64,000 nt of DNA from the NCBI RefSeq assembly GCF_012276985.1, contig NZ_JAAXMM010000016.1, positions 62,001-126,000 on the forward strand. The letters are read 5' to 3'. This document shows positions 43,631-53,193 of the stretch, one piece after another. Source of the DNA: Agrobacterium sp. a22-2. GTDB taxonomy: Bacteria > Pseudomonadota > Alphaproteobacteria > Rhizobiales > Rhizobiaceae. The notes beneath the pieces were generated by a model. That model did no database searches, was not told the origin of the DNA, and saw only the letters and a program-made list of their open reading frames with translations. The stretch's first letter is position 1, and each line of letters begins with the position of its first letter. Position numbers and translations under genes: made by a program.

Positions 43631-46600
43631 ATGGCGCATGACGATCCTTTCACCATCGACCTGTTCGGCAATACATCTCTCGCATCCGGCTTCGATCTCG
43701 GGGTGCCGGGTTTCGCAGCAGATTTCGGGACCGATATTGACCCCCGGCCCTTGACACCGGCACCAGCCGCTCCGGTCCGCAAGGAACCGAAGCCCAAAGC
43801 GCAGATGCGGACGAAGGTCGATTTCCGACTGGAGGGTTCACGCGGTCTCGCCAAATCTTGGCGCGACCGGGCACGAGACAATATCGCCGCCATCCTGCTT
43901 GCAAACGAGATCGAGCGTCATGGTCTGGCGGCCCGACCTGACCAGCAGGCCAGGTTGATCAAGTTCACCGGTTTCGGCGCGTCGGACTTGGCCAACGGCA
44001 TATTCCGCCGTCCGGGCGAAGAAGCGTTTCGCAAAGGCTGGGAAGAACTCGGTGGCAATCTTCAAAGCGCCGTTGTGGCGGCCGACTACGCGTCTCTGGC
44101 GCGCTGCACCCAATATGCCCACTTCACACCGGAGTTTATCGTTCGTGCTATCTGGTCGGGCCTGGTCCAGATCGGATTCAAGGGCGGACGGATCCTGGAG
44201 CCGGGTGTTGGCACGGGCATGTTTCCGGCGCTGATGCCGGAGACGCTCTCGACGGTGAGCCATGTCACCGGCGTCGAGCTCGATCCGGTGACAGCCCGCA
44301 TTGTCCGGTTGCTGCAACCACGGGCCAAGATCATCACAAGTGATTTCTCGCGGACGGAGTTGCCTGCGCATTTCGATCTGGCGATTGGTAACCCGCCGTT
44401 TTCGGATCGGACAGTGAAAAGCGACCCGGCTTTCCGTTCCCTCGGTTTCCGGCTGCATGACTATTTCATCGCCAAGTCCATCGACGGCCTAAAGCCCGGC
44501 GGGCTTGCTGCTTTCGTGACCTCATCCGGCACAATGGACAAGGCGGACGTCCGTGCACGCGAACATATCGCTGGCATGGCCGATCTTGTTGGAGCAATCC
44601 GCCTGCCCGAAGGCAGTTTTCGGGCTGACGCCGGCACGGATGTCGTGGTCGATATCCTCTTCTTCCGGAAGCGCCGCGCCGACGAGCAGGCTGGGGACGA
44701 CAGATGGGTCGATCTCGCGGATGTTGGGTTGGAGGGCGCGCGCGATAGCGTCCGCGTCAACAGGTGGTTCGCCGATCATTCCGACATGGTGCTGGGCCGC
44801 CATGTCATCACCTCAGGTCCGTTTGGCGAAGCCTATACATGCCTCCCTTTTGACAATGACCTCGAAACGATCTTGAACTCCGCAATCAGTCAGCTGCCCG
44901 CCGATATCTATGACGGTAAAGCTTCCACAATCGACTTCGCCCCTGAGGACGAAGTCGCGGAAGCCGTGGCAGAGTGCCCGGATGATCCAAAGGTTCGCGA
45001 AGGCAGCTATTTCATCGGCAAGGCCACGACGCTGATGCAGGTGGTGGACGGGGTCGCTGTCCCGGTCGAGGTCAGGAAGGGCCGCAGCACCGATGGCATC
45101 TTCGCCAAGCATGCCCTGATCATCCGCAAACTAATCCCGATCCGCGATGCGGTGCGGCTCATTCTCAAGCTTCAGGAGCGCGATCAGCCCTGGACCCGGG
45201 CGCAGGTCTCATTGCGCATCGCCTGGTCGAGCTTCGTGCGCGAATTCGGCCCGATCAACTCCACGTCCGTCTCGACATCGGAGGATCCGGAAACCGGTGA
45301 AGTCAGGGAGACCCATCGCCGGCCGAACCTGGCGCCGTTCCTCGGCGATCCCGATTGCTGGCTGGTCGCCTCCATCGAAGATTATGATCTGGAGGCCAAC
45401 ACCGCCAAGCCCGGGCCGATCTTTACCGAGCGCGTCATCGCGCCGCCGGCGGCACCTGTGATCACCTCGGCGTCGGATGCGCTCGCGGTAGTGCTTAACG
45501 AGCGCGGCCATGTCGATCCTGATCATATTGCTGAGCTTTTGCACCGTGATGTAGGTGATATCGTCGGCGAGCTGGGGGAGGCAATCTTCCGCGATCCATC
45601 CGACGGCTCGTGGCAGATGGCTGATGCTTATCTGTCCGGCGCAGTCCGCTCGAAGCTCGCGGTCGCCCGCGCGGCCGCGGACCTCGACCTCGCCTTTGAA
45701 CGCAATGTTGCGGCGCTGGAGCGCGTCCAACCTGCCGATCTCCGGCCGTCGGATATCACCGCACGTCTCGGTGCCCCGTGGATCCCGGCCGATGACGTTG
45801 TCGCCTTCGTCAAAGAGACGATGGACACCGCGATTTCCATCCATCATCTGCCGGAACTGGCGACCTGGACGGTTAATGCCCGTCAGCTGGAATGGTCGGC
45901 GGCCGGTACCACCGAGTGGGGCACGCACCGTCGTCATGCCGGCCAGCTTCTGTCTGACGCGTTGAATTCGTCCGTACCCCAGATCTTCGACACGATCCGC
46001 GACGGCGAAACCGAGCGCCGGGTGTTGAATACCGTTGAGACGGAGGCCGCCAAGGAAAAACTCGCCAAGATCAAGATGGCCTTCCAGTCGTGGATCTGGG
46101 CCGATCCATATCGCACCGATCGGTTGGCGCGTGTCTATAACGACACCTTCAACAACATCGCGCCGCGATCCTTCAACGGCGATCATCTCCAGCTCCCCGG
46201 CGCCTCTGGCGCCTTTTCTTTGTACGGGCACCAGAAGCGGGGCATCTGGAGGATCATCTCCGCCGGTGCGACTTATCTCGCTCACGCCGTCGGCGCCGGC
46301 AAGACGCTGACCATGGCGGCCGCCATCATGGAGCAGCGGCGTCTGGGCCTGATCGCCAAGGCGATGCTGGTCGTGCCCGGCCATTGCCTGGCGCAGGCCG
46401 CCCGCGAGTTTCTGGCGCTCTATCCCAACGCACGGATCCTGGTTGCCGACGAGACCAACTTCGTCAGGGAAAAGCGCCATCGATTCCTGTCGCGGGCAGC
46501 GACCGCCACCTGGGACGCCATCATCATCACCCATTCGGCCTTTCGGTTCATCTCCGTGCCCTCATCGTTCGAGGCCCAGATGATCCAGGACGAGTTGGAG

Positions 46601-48712
46601 CTATACGAGGATATGCTGGTCAAGGTTGATAGCCAGGATCGGCTGTCGCGCAAGCGCATCGAGCGCATGAAGGAAGGTCACAAGGAACGGCTTGAAGCGC
46701 TCGCCGCCCGTAAGGATGATCTACTGACCATCTCCGAGTTGGGCGTCGACCAGATCATCGTCGACGAGGCGCAGGAATTCCGCAAGCTGTCCTTCGCCAC
46801 CAACATGTCGACGCTGCGCGGTGTCGATCCGAACGGTTCGCAGCGGGCCTGGGACCTGTTCGTCAAATCCCGCTTTATCGAGACGAAGAACCCCAGGAGG
46901 GCGCTGGTGCTGGCCTCGGGCACACCGATCACCAACACGCTCGGCGAGATGTTCTCCGTCCAACGGATGATGGACAGCCAAGCATTGTCGGAACGTGGTC
47001 TGCACGAATTTGACGCCTGGGCATCGACCTTCGGCGATACCTCGACCGAACTCGAACTGCAGCCGTCGGGTAAATACAAGCCGGTCACGCGCTTCAGCCA
47101 GTTCGTCAACGTCCCGGAACTGATTGCCATGTTCCGCTCGTTTGCCGATGTCGTGCTGCCAGCTGATCTCAGGACCTATGTGAAGGTCCCTGAAGTCTCC
47201 GGTGGCAAGCGCCAGATCGTCACCGCCGAGCCAACCGCTGCTTTCAAGGCGTACCAGAAGCAACTTGATATCAGGATCAAGGCGATCGAGATGCGCGATG
47301 GTCCGCCAAAGCCCGGTGACGACATTTTGCTCTCGGTCATCACCGACGGCCGGCATGCCGCGATTGATCTTCGGCTGGTCGATCAGGCCATGGGCAACGA
47401 GGCCGCCAACAAGCTGAATGCACTCGTCATCAATGCCCACCGGATCTGGCAGGAAACGGGAGAGGCGGAGTATCGTCGCAAGGACGGCAAGCCGTTCGAC
47501 CGGCTGGGCGCCGGCCAGTTGATCTTCTCCGATCTCGGCACGATCAATGTCGAAGCATCCCGCGGGTTTTCCGCATACAGATGGATCCGCGATGAGCTCG
47601 TCCGCCTTGGCGTGCCGGCTTCCGAAATCGCTTTCATGCAGGATTACAAGAAGTCGGATGCCAAGCAGCGGCTGTTCAACGACTTCAATGCCGGAAAAGT
47701 CCGCGTCCTGATCGGATCGTCCGAGACGATGGGCACCGGCGTCAATGTCCAGGCTCGGCTGAAGGCCCTGCATCACCTCGATGTTCCGTGGCTCCCATCG
47801 CAGATCGAGCAGCGTGAGGGCCGCATCATTCGCCAGGGTAACCAGCATGACGAGGTCGACGTGTTTGCCTACGCGACGCTCGGCAGCCTCGACGCCACCA
47901 TGTGGCAGAACAACGAGCGCAAGGCTCGGTTCATTGCGGCGGCGCTGTCCGGCGATACCAGCGTCCGCCGGCTAGAGGATATGGGCGAGGGGCAGGCAAA
48001 CCAGTTTGCGATGGCCAAGGCCATCGCCTCTGGCGACGAGCGGCTGATGCAGAAGGCCGGGCTGGAGGCCGAGATCGCCCGTCTCGATCGGCTGCGGGCC
48101 GCCCATATCGACGATCAGCATGCGATCCGGCGCCAGATCCGCGATGCCGAACGGGATATCGAGTTTTCCAGCCGCCGGATCGAGGATGTGGGAAAGGACA
48201 TCAAACGTCTGGTCCCAACCCTTGGCGACGCATTCACGATGCAGGTCGGAAGTGCCGAATTTGACGAGCGAAAGCTCGCGGGCCGCGCGCTGATGAAGGA
48301 GATTCTCACGCTGGTTCAGCTTCAGCAGGAGAATGAGGTCATCATTGCCACGATCGGCGGCTTCGATCTCGCCTATCACGGCGAACGGTTCGGTAAGGAT
48401 GGCTACCGCTACGAGACACTCCTTCAACGCACAGGTGGCGACTACGAGATCGACCTGGCCGTAACAACGACGCCGATCGGTGCCATCTCCCGGATCGAGC
48501 ATGCGCTTGGCGGATTTGAACAGGAACGCGAGAACCACCGGATCCGGCTGGTCGATGCGAAACGTCGGCTCACCTCCTACACGCCACGTCTGGGGGAAAG
48601 CTTCTCATTCGAGGCGGAGCTCGAACTCAAGCTGAGCCAACTGGACGGGATCGAAAGGGATCTGGCGGCAACAGCCGATGAACCAGAGGAGGATCACCAG
48701 GAAGCCGCGTAA
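43631..48712 (+). CDS. Giant DNA methylase-SNF2 helicase fusion (DarB-like antirestriction protein)
   Basis: 1693 residues. N-terminal adenine methyltransferase: motif I GGRILEPGVGTGMF near residue 188 and motif IV LAIGNPPFSD near 253. The middle and C-terminal parts form a superfamily 2 helicase: Walker A LAHAVGAGKTLTM near 886, Walker B IIVDEAQEFRKL near 1044, motif V MGTGVNVQARLKALHHLD near 1366 and motif VI QREGRIIRQGNQHDEV near 1393. A coiled-coil-rich tail follows (IDDQHAIRRQIRDAERDIEF). This methylase-helicase fusion is the architecture of phage P1 DarB, which protects incoming DNA from type I restriction, and of homologues on conjugative plasmids. By analogy it may protect the plasmid on entry; other roles are possible. 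AGGAG precedes the ATG. Confidence 0.88.
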   Translation: MAHDDPFTIDLFGNTSLASGFDLGVPGFAADFGTDIDPRPLTPAPAAPVRKEPKPKAQMRTKVDFRLEGSRGLAKSWRDRARDNIAAILLANEIERHGLAARPDQQARLIKFTGFGASDLANGIFRRPGEEAFRKGWEELGGNLQSAVVAADYASLARCTQYAHFTPEFIVRAIWSGLVQIGFKGGRILEPGVGTGMFPALMPETLSTVSHVTGVELDPVTARIVRLLQPRAKIITSDFSRTELPAHFDLAIGNPPFSDRTVKSDPAFRSLGFRLHDYFIAKSIDGLKPGGLAAFVTSSGTMDKADVRAREHIAGMADLVGAIRLPEGSFRADAGTDVVVDILFFRKRRADEQAGDDRWVDLADVGLEGARDSVRVNRWFADHSDMVLGRHVITSGPFGEAYTCLPFDNDLETILNSAISQLPADIYDGKASTIDFAPEDEVAEAVAECPDDPKVREGSYFIGKATTLMQVVDGVAVPVEVRKGRSTDGIFAKHALIIRKLIPIRDAVRLILKLQERDQPWTRAQVSLRIAWSSFVREFGPINSTSVSTSEDPETGEVRETHRRPNLAPFLGDPDCWLVASIEDYDLEANTAKPGPIFTERVIAPPAAPVITSASDALAVVLNERGHVDPDHIAELLHRDVGDIVGELGEAIFRDPSDGSWQMADAYLSGAVRSKLAVARAAADLDLAFERNVAALERVQPADLRPSDITARLGAPWIPADDVVAFVKETMDTAISIHHLPELATWTVNARQLEWSAAGTTEWGTHRRHAGQLLSDALNSSVPQIFDTIRDGETERRVLNTVETEAAKEKLAKIKMAFQSWIWADPYRTDRLARVYNDTFNNIAPRSFNGDHLQLPGASGAFSLYGHQKRGIWRIISAGATYLAHAVGAGKTLTMAAAIMEQRRLGLIAKAMLVVPGHCLAQAAREFLALYPNARILVADETNFVREKRHRFLSRAATATWDAIIITHSAFRFISVPSSFEAQMIQDELELYEDMLVKVDSQDRLSRKRIERMKEGHKERLEALAARKDDLLTISELGVDQIIVDEAQEFRKLSFATNMSTLRGVDPNGSQRAWDLFVKSRFIETKNPRRALVLASGTPITNTLGEMFSVQRMMDSQALSERGLHEFDAWASTFGDTSTELELQPSGKYKPVTRFSQFVNVPELIAMFRSFADVVLPADLRTYVKVPEVSGGKRQIVTAEPTAAFKAYQKQLDIRIKAIEMRDGPPKPGDDILLSVITDGRHAAIDLRLVDQAMGNEAANKLNALVINAHRIWQETGEAEYRRKDGKPFDRLGAGQLIFSDLGTINVEASRGFSAYRWIRDELVRLGVPASEIAFMQDYKKSDAKQRLFNDFNAGKVRVLIGSSETMGTGVNVQARLKALHHLDVPWLPSQIEQREGRIIRQGNQHDEVDVFAYATLGSLDATMWQNNERKARFIAAALSGDTSVRRLEDMGEGQANQFAMAKAIASGDERLMQKAGLEAEIARLDRLRAAHIDDQHAIRRQIRDAERDIEFSSRRIEDVGKDIKRLVPTLGDAFTMQVGSAEFDERKLAGRALMKEILTLVQLQQENEVIIATIGGFDLAYHGERFGKDGYRYETLLQRTGGDYEIDLAVTTTPIGAISRIEHALGGFEQERENHRIRLVDAKRRLTSYTPRLGESFSFEAELELKLSQLDGIERDLAATADEPEEDHQEAA

Positions 48713-48831
48713 ACGACGGCATACCTGTGGTCACTTGAAACGGCGGTGCTCGATACACATTTATCGGTCATCACCCGTTTCGATGGTTTCCTGCAGTGGC
48801 AATTGCCGCGCGTTCGAAGCTGTCCGGGTTA

Positions 48832-48873
48832 GAAAGGGCGCTCCCCGAAAGGGTCGAGCGCCCTTTCGTTTTC
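48832..48873 (+). terminator. Strong intrinsic terminator
   Basis: 12-bp perfect stem GAAAGGGCGCTC / GAGCGCCCTTTC with a 12-base loop (48832-48867), followed by GTTTTC. It lies 120 bp after the methylase-helicase stop and 50 bp before the end of the convergent antitoxin gene. Symmetry suggests it may serve both directions. Confidence 0.75.
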
Positions 48874-48922
48874 AAGTGCGCGAGCACTTTCTGCCATCGG
48901 ACCTATATTTTTTATCAGCCTG

Positions 48923-49303
48923 TCAGGCTGCGGAGCGGTGCTTTTTGGCACGAGATCTTGCCGGGTTTTCTTTTGTGACGGGCCCGGCATCATCATCGAA
49001 CAAGGAAGACAGGACGACCGGATGCCGGTCCGGAAAACGAGCCACGAGTTCCAGGGTGCCGCCCATGGCCCCGACATAACTGCGCAACGTGGACAGAAGC
49101 AGATCGCTCCGCTTCTCCAGGCGCGAAATATTTTCCTGTTTTACACCGAGCGTTTCGGCCATACGGACCTGGGTGAGGTCTCGCGCCTTGCGCAGATCCT
49201 GGAGCGTCCGGTATTCCTCAAGCCGCTCGTTGCCCAGCTGTTCGAGCCGTTCGCGACGTTCTGCAGGAAGGCCCTGAAGGACGTCATCCAATGATCTAGC
49301 CAT
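48923..49303 (-). CDS. XRE-family antitoxin (HigA-like)
   Basis: 126-residue Xre-type regulator. HTH segment LQDLRKARDLTQVRMAETLGVKQENISRLEKRSDLLLSTLRSYV (residues about 36-80) and a C-terminal ELVARFPDRHPVVLSSL, the pattern of antitoxins paired with HigB2/Gp49-like toxins. Its ATG overlaps the toxin stop by 8 bp. It should both neutralise the toxin and repress the operon. Toxin-first order is typical for the hig family. Confidence 0.85.
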   Translation of the reverse strand: MARSLDDVLQGLPAERRERLEQLGNERLEEYRTLQDLRKARDLTQVRMAETLGVKQENISRLEKRSDLLLSTLRSYVGAMGGTLELVARFPDRHPVVLSSLFDDDAGPVTKENPARSRAKKHRSAA

Positions 49304-49667
49304 TCTTTTTCTCCTTCATTGCGTCGAGGTGCTGTGTCAATCGCTGATCAGCTTTTGCGATCAGCACTTTGTAGAACCGCGTCTGACTGCCGCCCGATTT
49401 GTCGCCTGCCACTAGGAGGATTGCCCGGCGCTCGGGATCGAACGCATAAGCCAGTCGCCAGACGCCGTCTGCAGCCTTGAACCTTAATTCCTTCATATTC
49501 GCGTGTGCCGATCCCTTGAGCGTATCGGCGTAGGGACGACCAAGTTGTGGACCGTAAGCTTTCAAGAGCGGCAGTGCCGCGAAGATTTCGTCCTGCACCT
49601 CTTCCGGCAGTGCTGAAAACTCCGGGTCGAACTCGTCGTGGAGCAGAACTGCCCATTCCTTCGTCAT
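49296..49667 (-). CDS. RelE/HigB-like toxin (Gp49 family)
   Basis: 123-residue mRNA interferase-like toxin. It contains EFDPEFSALPEEVQDEIFAALPLLKAYGPQLGRPYADTLKGSAHANMKELRF and VWRLAYAFDPERRAILLVAGDK, the hallmark core of phage-derived Gp49-like HigB toxins. Tail AKADQRLTQHLDAMKEKKNG overlaps the antitoxin start. Presence on a conjugative replicon suggests a plasmid-maintenance role (inference). An extended -10 lies directly at its start codon (see promoter). Confidence 0.88.
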   Translation of the reverse strand: MTKEWAVLLHDEFDPEFSALPEEVQDEIFAALPLLKAYGPQLGRPYADTLKGSAHANMKELRFKAADGVWRLAYAFDPERRAILLVAGDKSGGSQTRFYKVLIAKADQRLTQHLDAMKEKKNG

Positions 49668-49696
49668 AATATGATCTCAGAGTTATATGCTGTCAA
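49668..49696 (-). promoter_or_regulatory. Promoter of the toxin-antitoxin operon
   Basis: On the minus strand TTGACA (49691-49696) is separated by exactly 17 bp from CATATT (49668-49673), which directly touches the toxin ATG (49667-49665). Two direct copies of GTTATAT (plus strand 49682-49688 and 49698-49704) flank the -35 and could bind the antitoxin. No ribosome site fits between -10 and ATG. Confidence 0.5.
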
Positions 49697-50055
49697 GGTT
49701 ATATCGTTGGGTGATTCTGTTTGGGCATCCAAGTTCAATATCCTACAGCGCCTGGTGCGAAATGGCCAATCGAGGTCGAGCAGATCTAAGGCGAGAGTAG
49801 AACGAGAAGGGGAAAGAACGGGATAGGAAACCGGTTCGCAAGGACGGTCCAACGGCTGCCGGTTCCCTCAATCGCGCCGGTCGCCGAGACCTGGCCAGCT
49901 CGTCTCGCAAGGCAGGCGTGCCTCGCTTGCCCGCAAGCCAGGTCTGCTCCGGCGCAATTGCAGCCGCCGGCCCCTCCTGCGGCTCGGGAGATGTCTTCGA
50001 AAAGAAGATGAGAGGGCAAGGACAGTCCGTCCGCCCGAAACCTGGAGATTATCCC

Positions 50056-51771
50056 ATGCAGTTGATTACAGCCGACCCGCGCAGCCTGAAGGACAATCCC
50101 GACCGGTCACGCCAGTCGAAATCCTCACCCCAGTCCGACGCGTTGTTGTGTGCATCGATCCGCGCCATCGGCGTCGTGCAGCCACCCATCGTCAAACTCG
50201 ATCCGGAGGGCGGCAACAGCTACGTCATCGTCTTCGGCCATCGGCGTGCAGCACAAGCCATCGCTGCGGATCTCTCGGAAATCCCGCTTCTGCTGGCCGA
50301 TCCCTCCGACGATCTTGGCGCCATGCAGTCGTTCGCGGAGAACATCGCCCGCGAACCGCTGAACCCTGTCGACCAATGGCGCGCCATCGAGCGGCTCGTG
50401 GCGCTTGGATGGACCGAGGAGTCGATCGCCATGGCGCTGGCGCTCCCCAGCCGGCAGATCCGAAAGCTGCGGCTTCTGGCCAATATCCTGCCCGCCATGC
50501 TCGACCAGATGGCGCGTGGCGATATGCCGAACGAGCAGCAGCTGCGCACGATCGCCGCTGCCGGCCAGGACGAGCAGGCCGAAGTGTGGAAAAAGTATAA
50601 GCCGAAGAAGCAGGACCCGCAGGTCTCGTGGTGGGAGGTCGCCCGCGCGCTGACCACGACCCGGATGCTGGCCAAACATGCAAGCTTCGGTGAAGATCTG
50701 GCACAGGCTTACGGCATCACCTGGGTCGAGGACCTCTTTGCACCCGCCGATGAAGACAGCCGTTACACCACTGATGTGGAGGCGTTCCTCGGCGCCCAGC
50801 AAGAGTGGCTCTCCAACAACCTGCCCAAGCGCGGCTCGGTCATCGAGGCTAATGAATATGGTCAGGCCAAACTTCCGGCAAAGGCGCAACAGGTCTACGG
50901 CAAACCGGGCAAGGGCGACCTGACCGGATGGTACATCAATGCGCGCGACGGTTCGGTTCAGTCGGTTGCCTATCGCGTGCCCGACGTGAAGAAGCCCAAG
51001 CTGGTCAAGGATGCCGATGGTGTCGAAACCGTCGTCGATGAGGTCGAGGCACCGAGAGCGCGGCCCGACGTGACCCAGAAGGGTCTCGACATGATCGGCG
51101 ACTTGCGCACCGATGCATTGCACGAGGCGCTTGCCCGGGCGCCGATCGAGGACGACACGCTGATGGCTTTGCTCATTTTGGCCTTTACCGGCACGAATGT
51201 CACGGTCGCCAGCGGCGCATCGGACAATCCCTACGGTCATGCCAAATGCGCACTGCATGCTGCCCGGCTGATCAGTGAGGACGGCAAGCTGTCCTTTGAT
51301 CGAGAGACACTGGTGCAGGCTGCGCGCTCGGTGCTGATCGAAGTCCTTTCGCTTCGGCGCAATCGCTCCGATAGCGGCCTGATCGCCCGCATTGCCGGGG
51401 ATGCGATCGGCGCCGATCAATTCCTGCCCAATATGGCGACCGAAGACTTCCTCTCATGCCTGTCGCGCAACGCGCTGGAGGCTGCGGCGGAAACAGCAGG
51501 CGTGCCCGGCCGGATCAAGGTGAAGGATACGCGTGTGGCTCTGGTCGAGCATTTTGCCGAGGGAAAACTGGTGCATCCGGCAGCGCTGCTCGCGCCATCC
51601 GCTGAGGAGGTGCGATCGTGGGTCGGACGCTACACCAGCGTCGACAGCGGATTGGAGGATGCTGACGACGTTCCCGATACGCTTGAAGATCAGCTCTCTG
51701 GTCGTGACATTGTGGACCATTCTGCGGCCGAGGAAGAGGCGGACGAAGGTTTCCGCGAGGCTGCCGAATAG
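50056..51771 (+). CDS. ParB/Srx-fold nuclease-like plasmid protein
   Basis: 571-residue ParB-related protein. The N-terminal ParB/Sulfiredoxin domain begins MQLITADPRSLKDNPDRSR and has IRAIGVVQPPIVKL and VIVFGHRRAAQAIAADL (GHRR box near residue 60), then FAENIAREPLNPVDQWRAIERLVALGWTEESIAMAL, the HTH-like linker. The long C-terminal part has no partition-type dimerisation domain I can see and no parA is adjacent, so it is more likely an accessory ParB-like protein of the plasmid core than the true partition protein. ATG 50056 follows TGGAG; the long in-frame lead from 49918 lacks similarity. Confidence 0.82.
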   Translation: MQLITADPRSLKDNPDRSRQSKSSPQSDALLCASIRAIGVVQPPIVKLDPEGGNSYVIVFGHRRAAQAIAADLSEIPLLLADPSDDLGAMQSFAENIAREPLNPVDQWRAIERLVALGWTEESIAMALALPSRQIRKLRLLANILPAMLDQMARGDMPNEQQLRTIAAAGQDEQAEVWKKYKPKKQDPQVSWWEVARALTTTRMLAKHASFGEDLAQAYGITWVEDLFAPADEDSRYTTDVEAFLGAQQEWLSNNLPKRGSVIEANEYGQAKLPAKAQQVYGKPGKGDLTGWYINARDGSVQSVAYRVPDVKKPKLVKDADGVETVVDEVEAPRARPDVTQKGLDMIGDLRTDALHEALARAPIEDDTLMALLILAFTGTNVTVASGASDNPYGHAKCALHAARLISEDGKLSFDRETLVQAARSVLIEVLSLRRNRSDSGLIARIAGDAIGADQFLPNMATEDFLSCLSRNALEAAAETAGVPGRIKVKDTRVALVEHFAEGKLVHPAALLAPSAEEVRSWVGRYTSVDSGLEDADDVPDTLEDQLSGRDIVDHSAAEEEADEGFREAAE

Positions 51772-51852
51772 CACCAGGCATCAGGATCTGAACCAACGCC
51801 GCTGGCTCACGCTGGCGGCGTTTCTGTTTCGAGCAATCAGAAGGAGTTTGTC

Positions 51853-52503
51853 ATGGCAGAGATCCATGATGACATGGCCACAGAAAAAGCAGTGCATCAG
51901 GCTGAACTAAGGGCATTGGACCGGCCGACGATACAAGCAGGAGCGTCGACGCCTTGGGGCACGGCACAGGTCTCGCGACGATATGCCGACGGTATCGTTC
52001 TGCATTCGACCGCCGGCCATGGTGGTTTCCATCTCGCCGAGAATGCCAATACCATCGTCCATGCCCTCTATCGTAATGACACCGAATTTTACGAAGAGGA
52101 TTGTGAATGGGCGAAGGTTGCCCATGCTTTCCCGGATCTATTCACGACCTATGAACGTCGGTTGGCCGATCGGACGCTTCGCGACTATTTTCCTGATGCC
52201 TACGAGCGCGTCACGGGCGCAATACTGAACGGCAGTCAGTCTCACATGCGGGACAGGCAGGAATTCGAGAGTCGCCATCGCAACGACTGGGTGGTGATCG
52301 CAGCCCTCAATTCCGATCATCAGCCTGGCTTTGTCGAGTGCATCGCGACGCTGGGCGGGATCCGGGGCGAGACCGGCGAACGACGGTTCCTGGTTCCACG
52401 CTCCGACTACGTGATCGGCCGGCATGGCTTCGTCATCGATCCACTGAAGCAAAGGCCATATGACGGTCCGTCCAGCTTCGTGACCTGGGCGGCGCAGCGA
52501 TGA
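51853..52503 (+). CDS. DUF7007 domain plasmid protein
   Basis: 216-residue protein. The block STPWGTAQVSRRYADGIVLHSTAGHGGFHLAENANTIV (residues about 33-70) is the hallmark of the DUF7007 family, and FYEEDCEWAKVAHAFPDLFTTYERRLADRTLRDYFPDAYE continues it. AGAAGGAG precedes the ATG. It lies 81 bp downstream of the ParB-like gene, a combination common on rhizobial plasmids. Function unknown. Confidence 0.82.
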   Translation: MAEIHDDMATEKAVHQAELRALDRPTIQAGASTPWGTAQVSRRYADGIVLHSTAGHGGFHLAENANTIVHALYRNDTEFYEEDCEWAKVAHAFPDLFTTYERRLADRTLRDYFPDAYERVTGAILNGSQSHMRDRQEFESRHRNDWVVIAALNSDHQPGFVECIATLGGIRGETGERRFLVPRSDYVIGRHGFVIDPLKQRPYDGPSSFVTWAAQR

Positions 52504-53193
52504 CAGTCGCGTCCACTGACACCGACGCTCCCCGAAGTCATGTGAACGATGTCAGCGCTTTCTATCAAGGCATCTGGGCACCGCAGCAGGATTGCCGCTC
52601 TTGGCGGGCAAAGCTTACACGACGAACGAAGGCGCGGTGGAAATGCAAAGCGCGGCATGGCCGCCCACCGATTACAGCGTGCATATCAACGGAGCGGGGT
52701 GAGAGCGGAAAGCTCGGCCATGGTAAGGGTGCGGTAAAGCGTTGATCGAAGCGCGGAAGCCATGGGACGGGGCAACCGGCTTGCACAGGAGTGTGCTGGG
52801 ACCGAGATTTGTCAGTTCCCTCCGTGGACAACGCGGCGTTGCCACGGTCGGATCAGGATGGCGATTGCATCATGCTGTCGTGGACCAGATCGTCGGCCGG
52901 CGCAGCACCTCGGTTTTGCTACGGTCTGACATGGGCGCGTCCCGGTCAAAGGCCGTGTGCCACGCCGCGTTGCGGCAGGATCATCGCCGCGTCGCAAGGC
53001 AGGCCCGCGTCTGTCGCAGTCCGCTTAAAGGCGGGCAGCACCATCCGCAAACCATCCTCGCTCCTCCTGGCAATGCCCTGACCTTGGGCCGGGCCGCTGG
53101 CGCCCATGTCCTTTTGCCCGCACCCGAGGGGCTGAGCCGGACGACAACCGGCACCCCGGGCTTCGCTGAAACTCGCTCATAAAGGATCCGATC
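52504..53193. other. Long interval without a convincing gene
   Basis: About 690 bases between two plasmid core genes. Several frames are open for 60-150 codons, as expected at this GC content, but none shows a recognisable domain or a good ribosome site. A frame at about 52593-52697 (LPLLAGKAYTTNEGAVEMQS ... HINGAG-stop) reads more like protein than the others but has no clear start. No repeat or strong terminator was seen. Confidence 0.5.

Noticed and set aside
50056..51771. ParB-like gene as the plasmid partition gene
   Set aside because: No parA or repABC genes lie nearby and the C-terminal half does not look like a partition dimerisation domain; treated as a ParB-like accessory protein.
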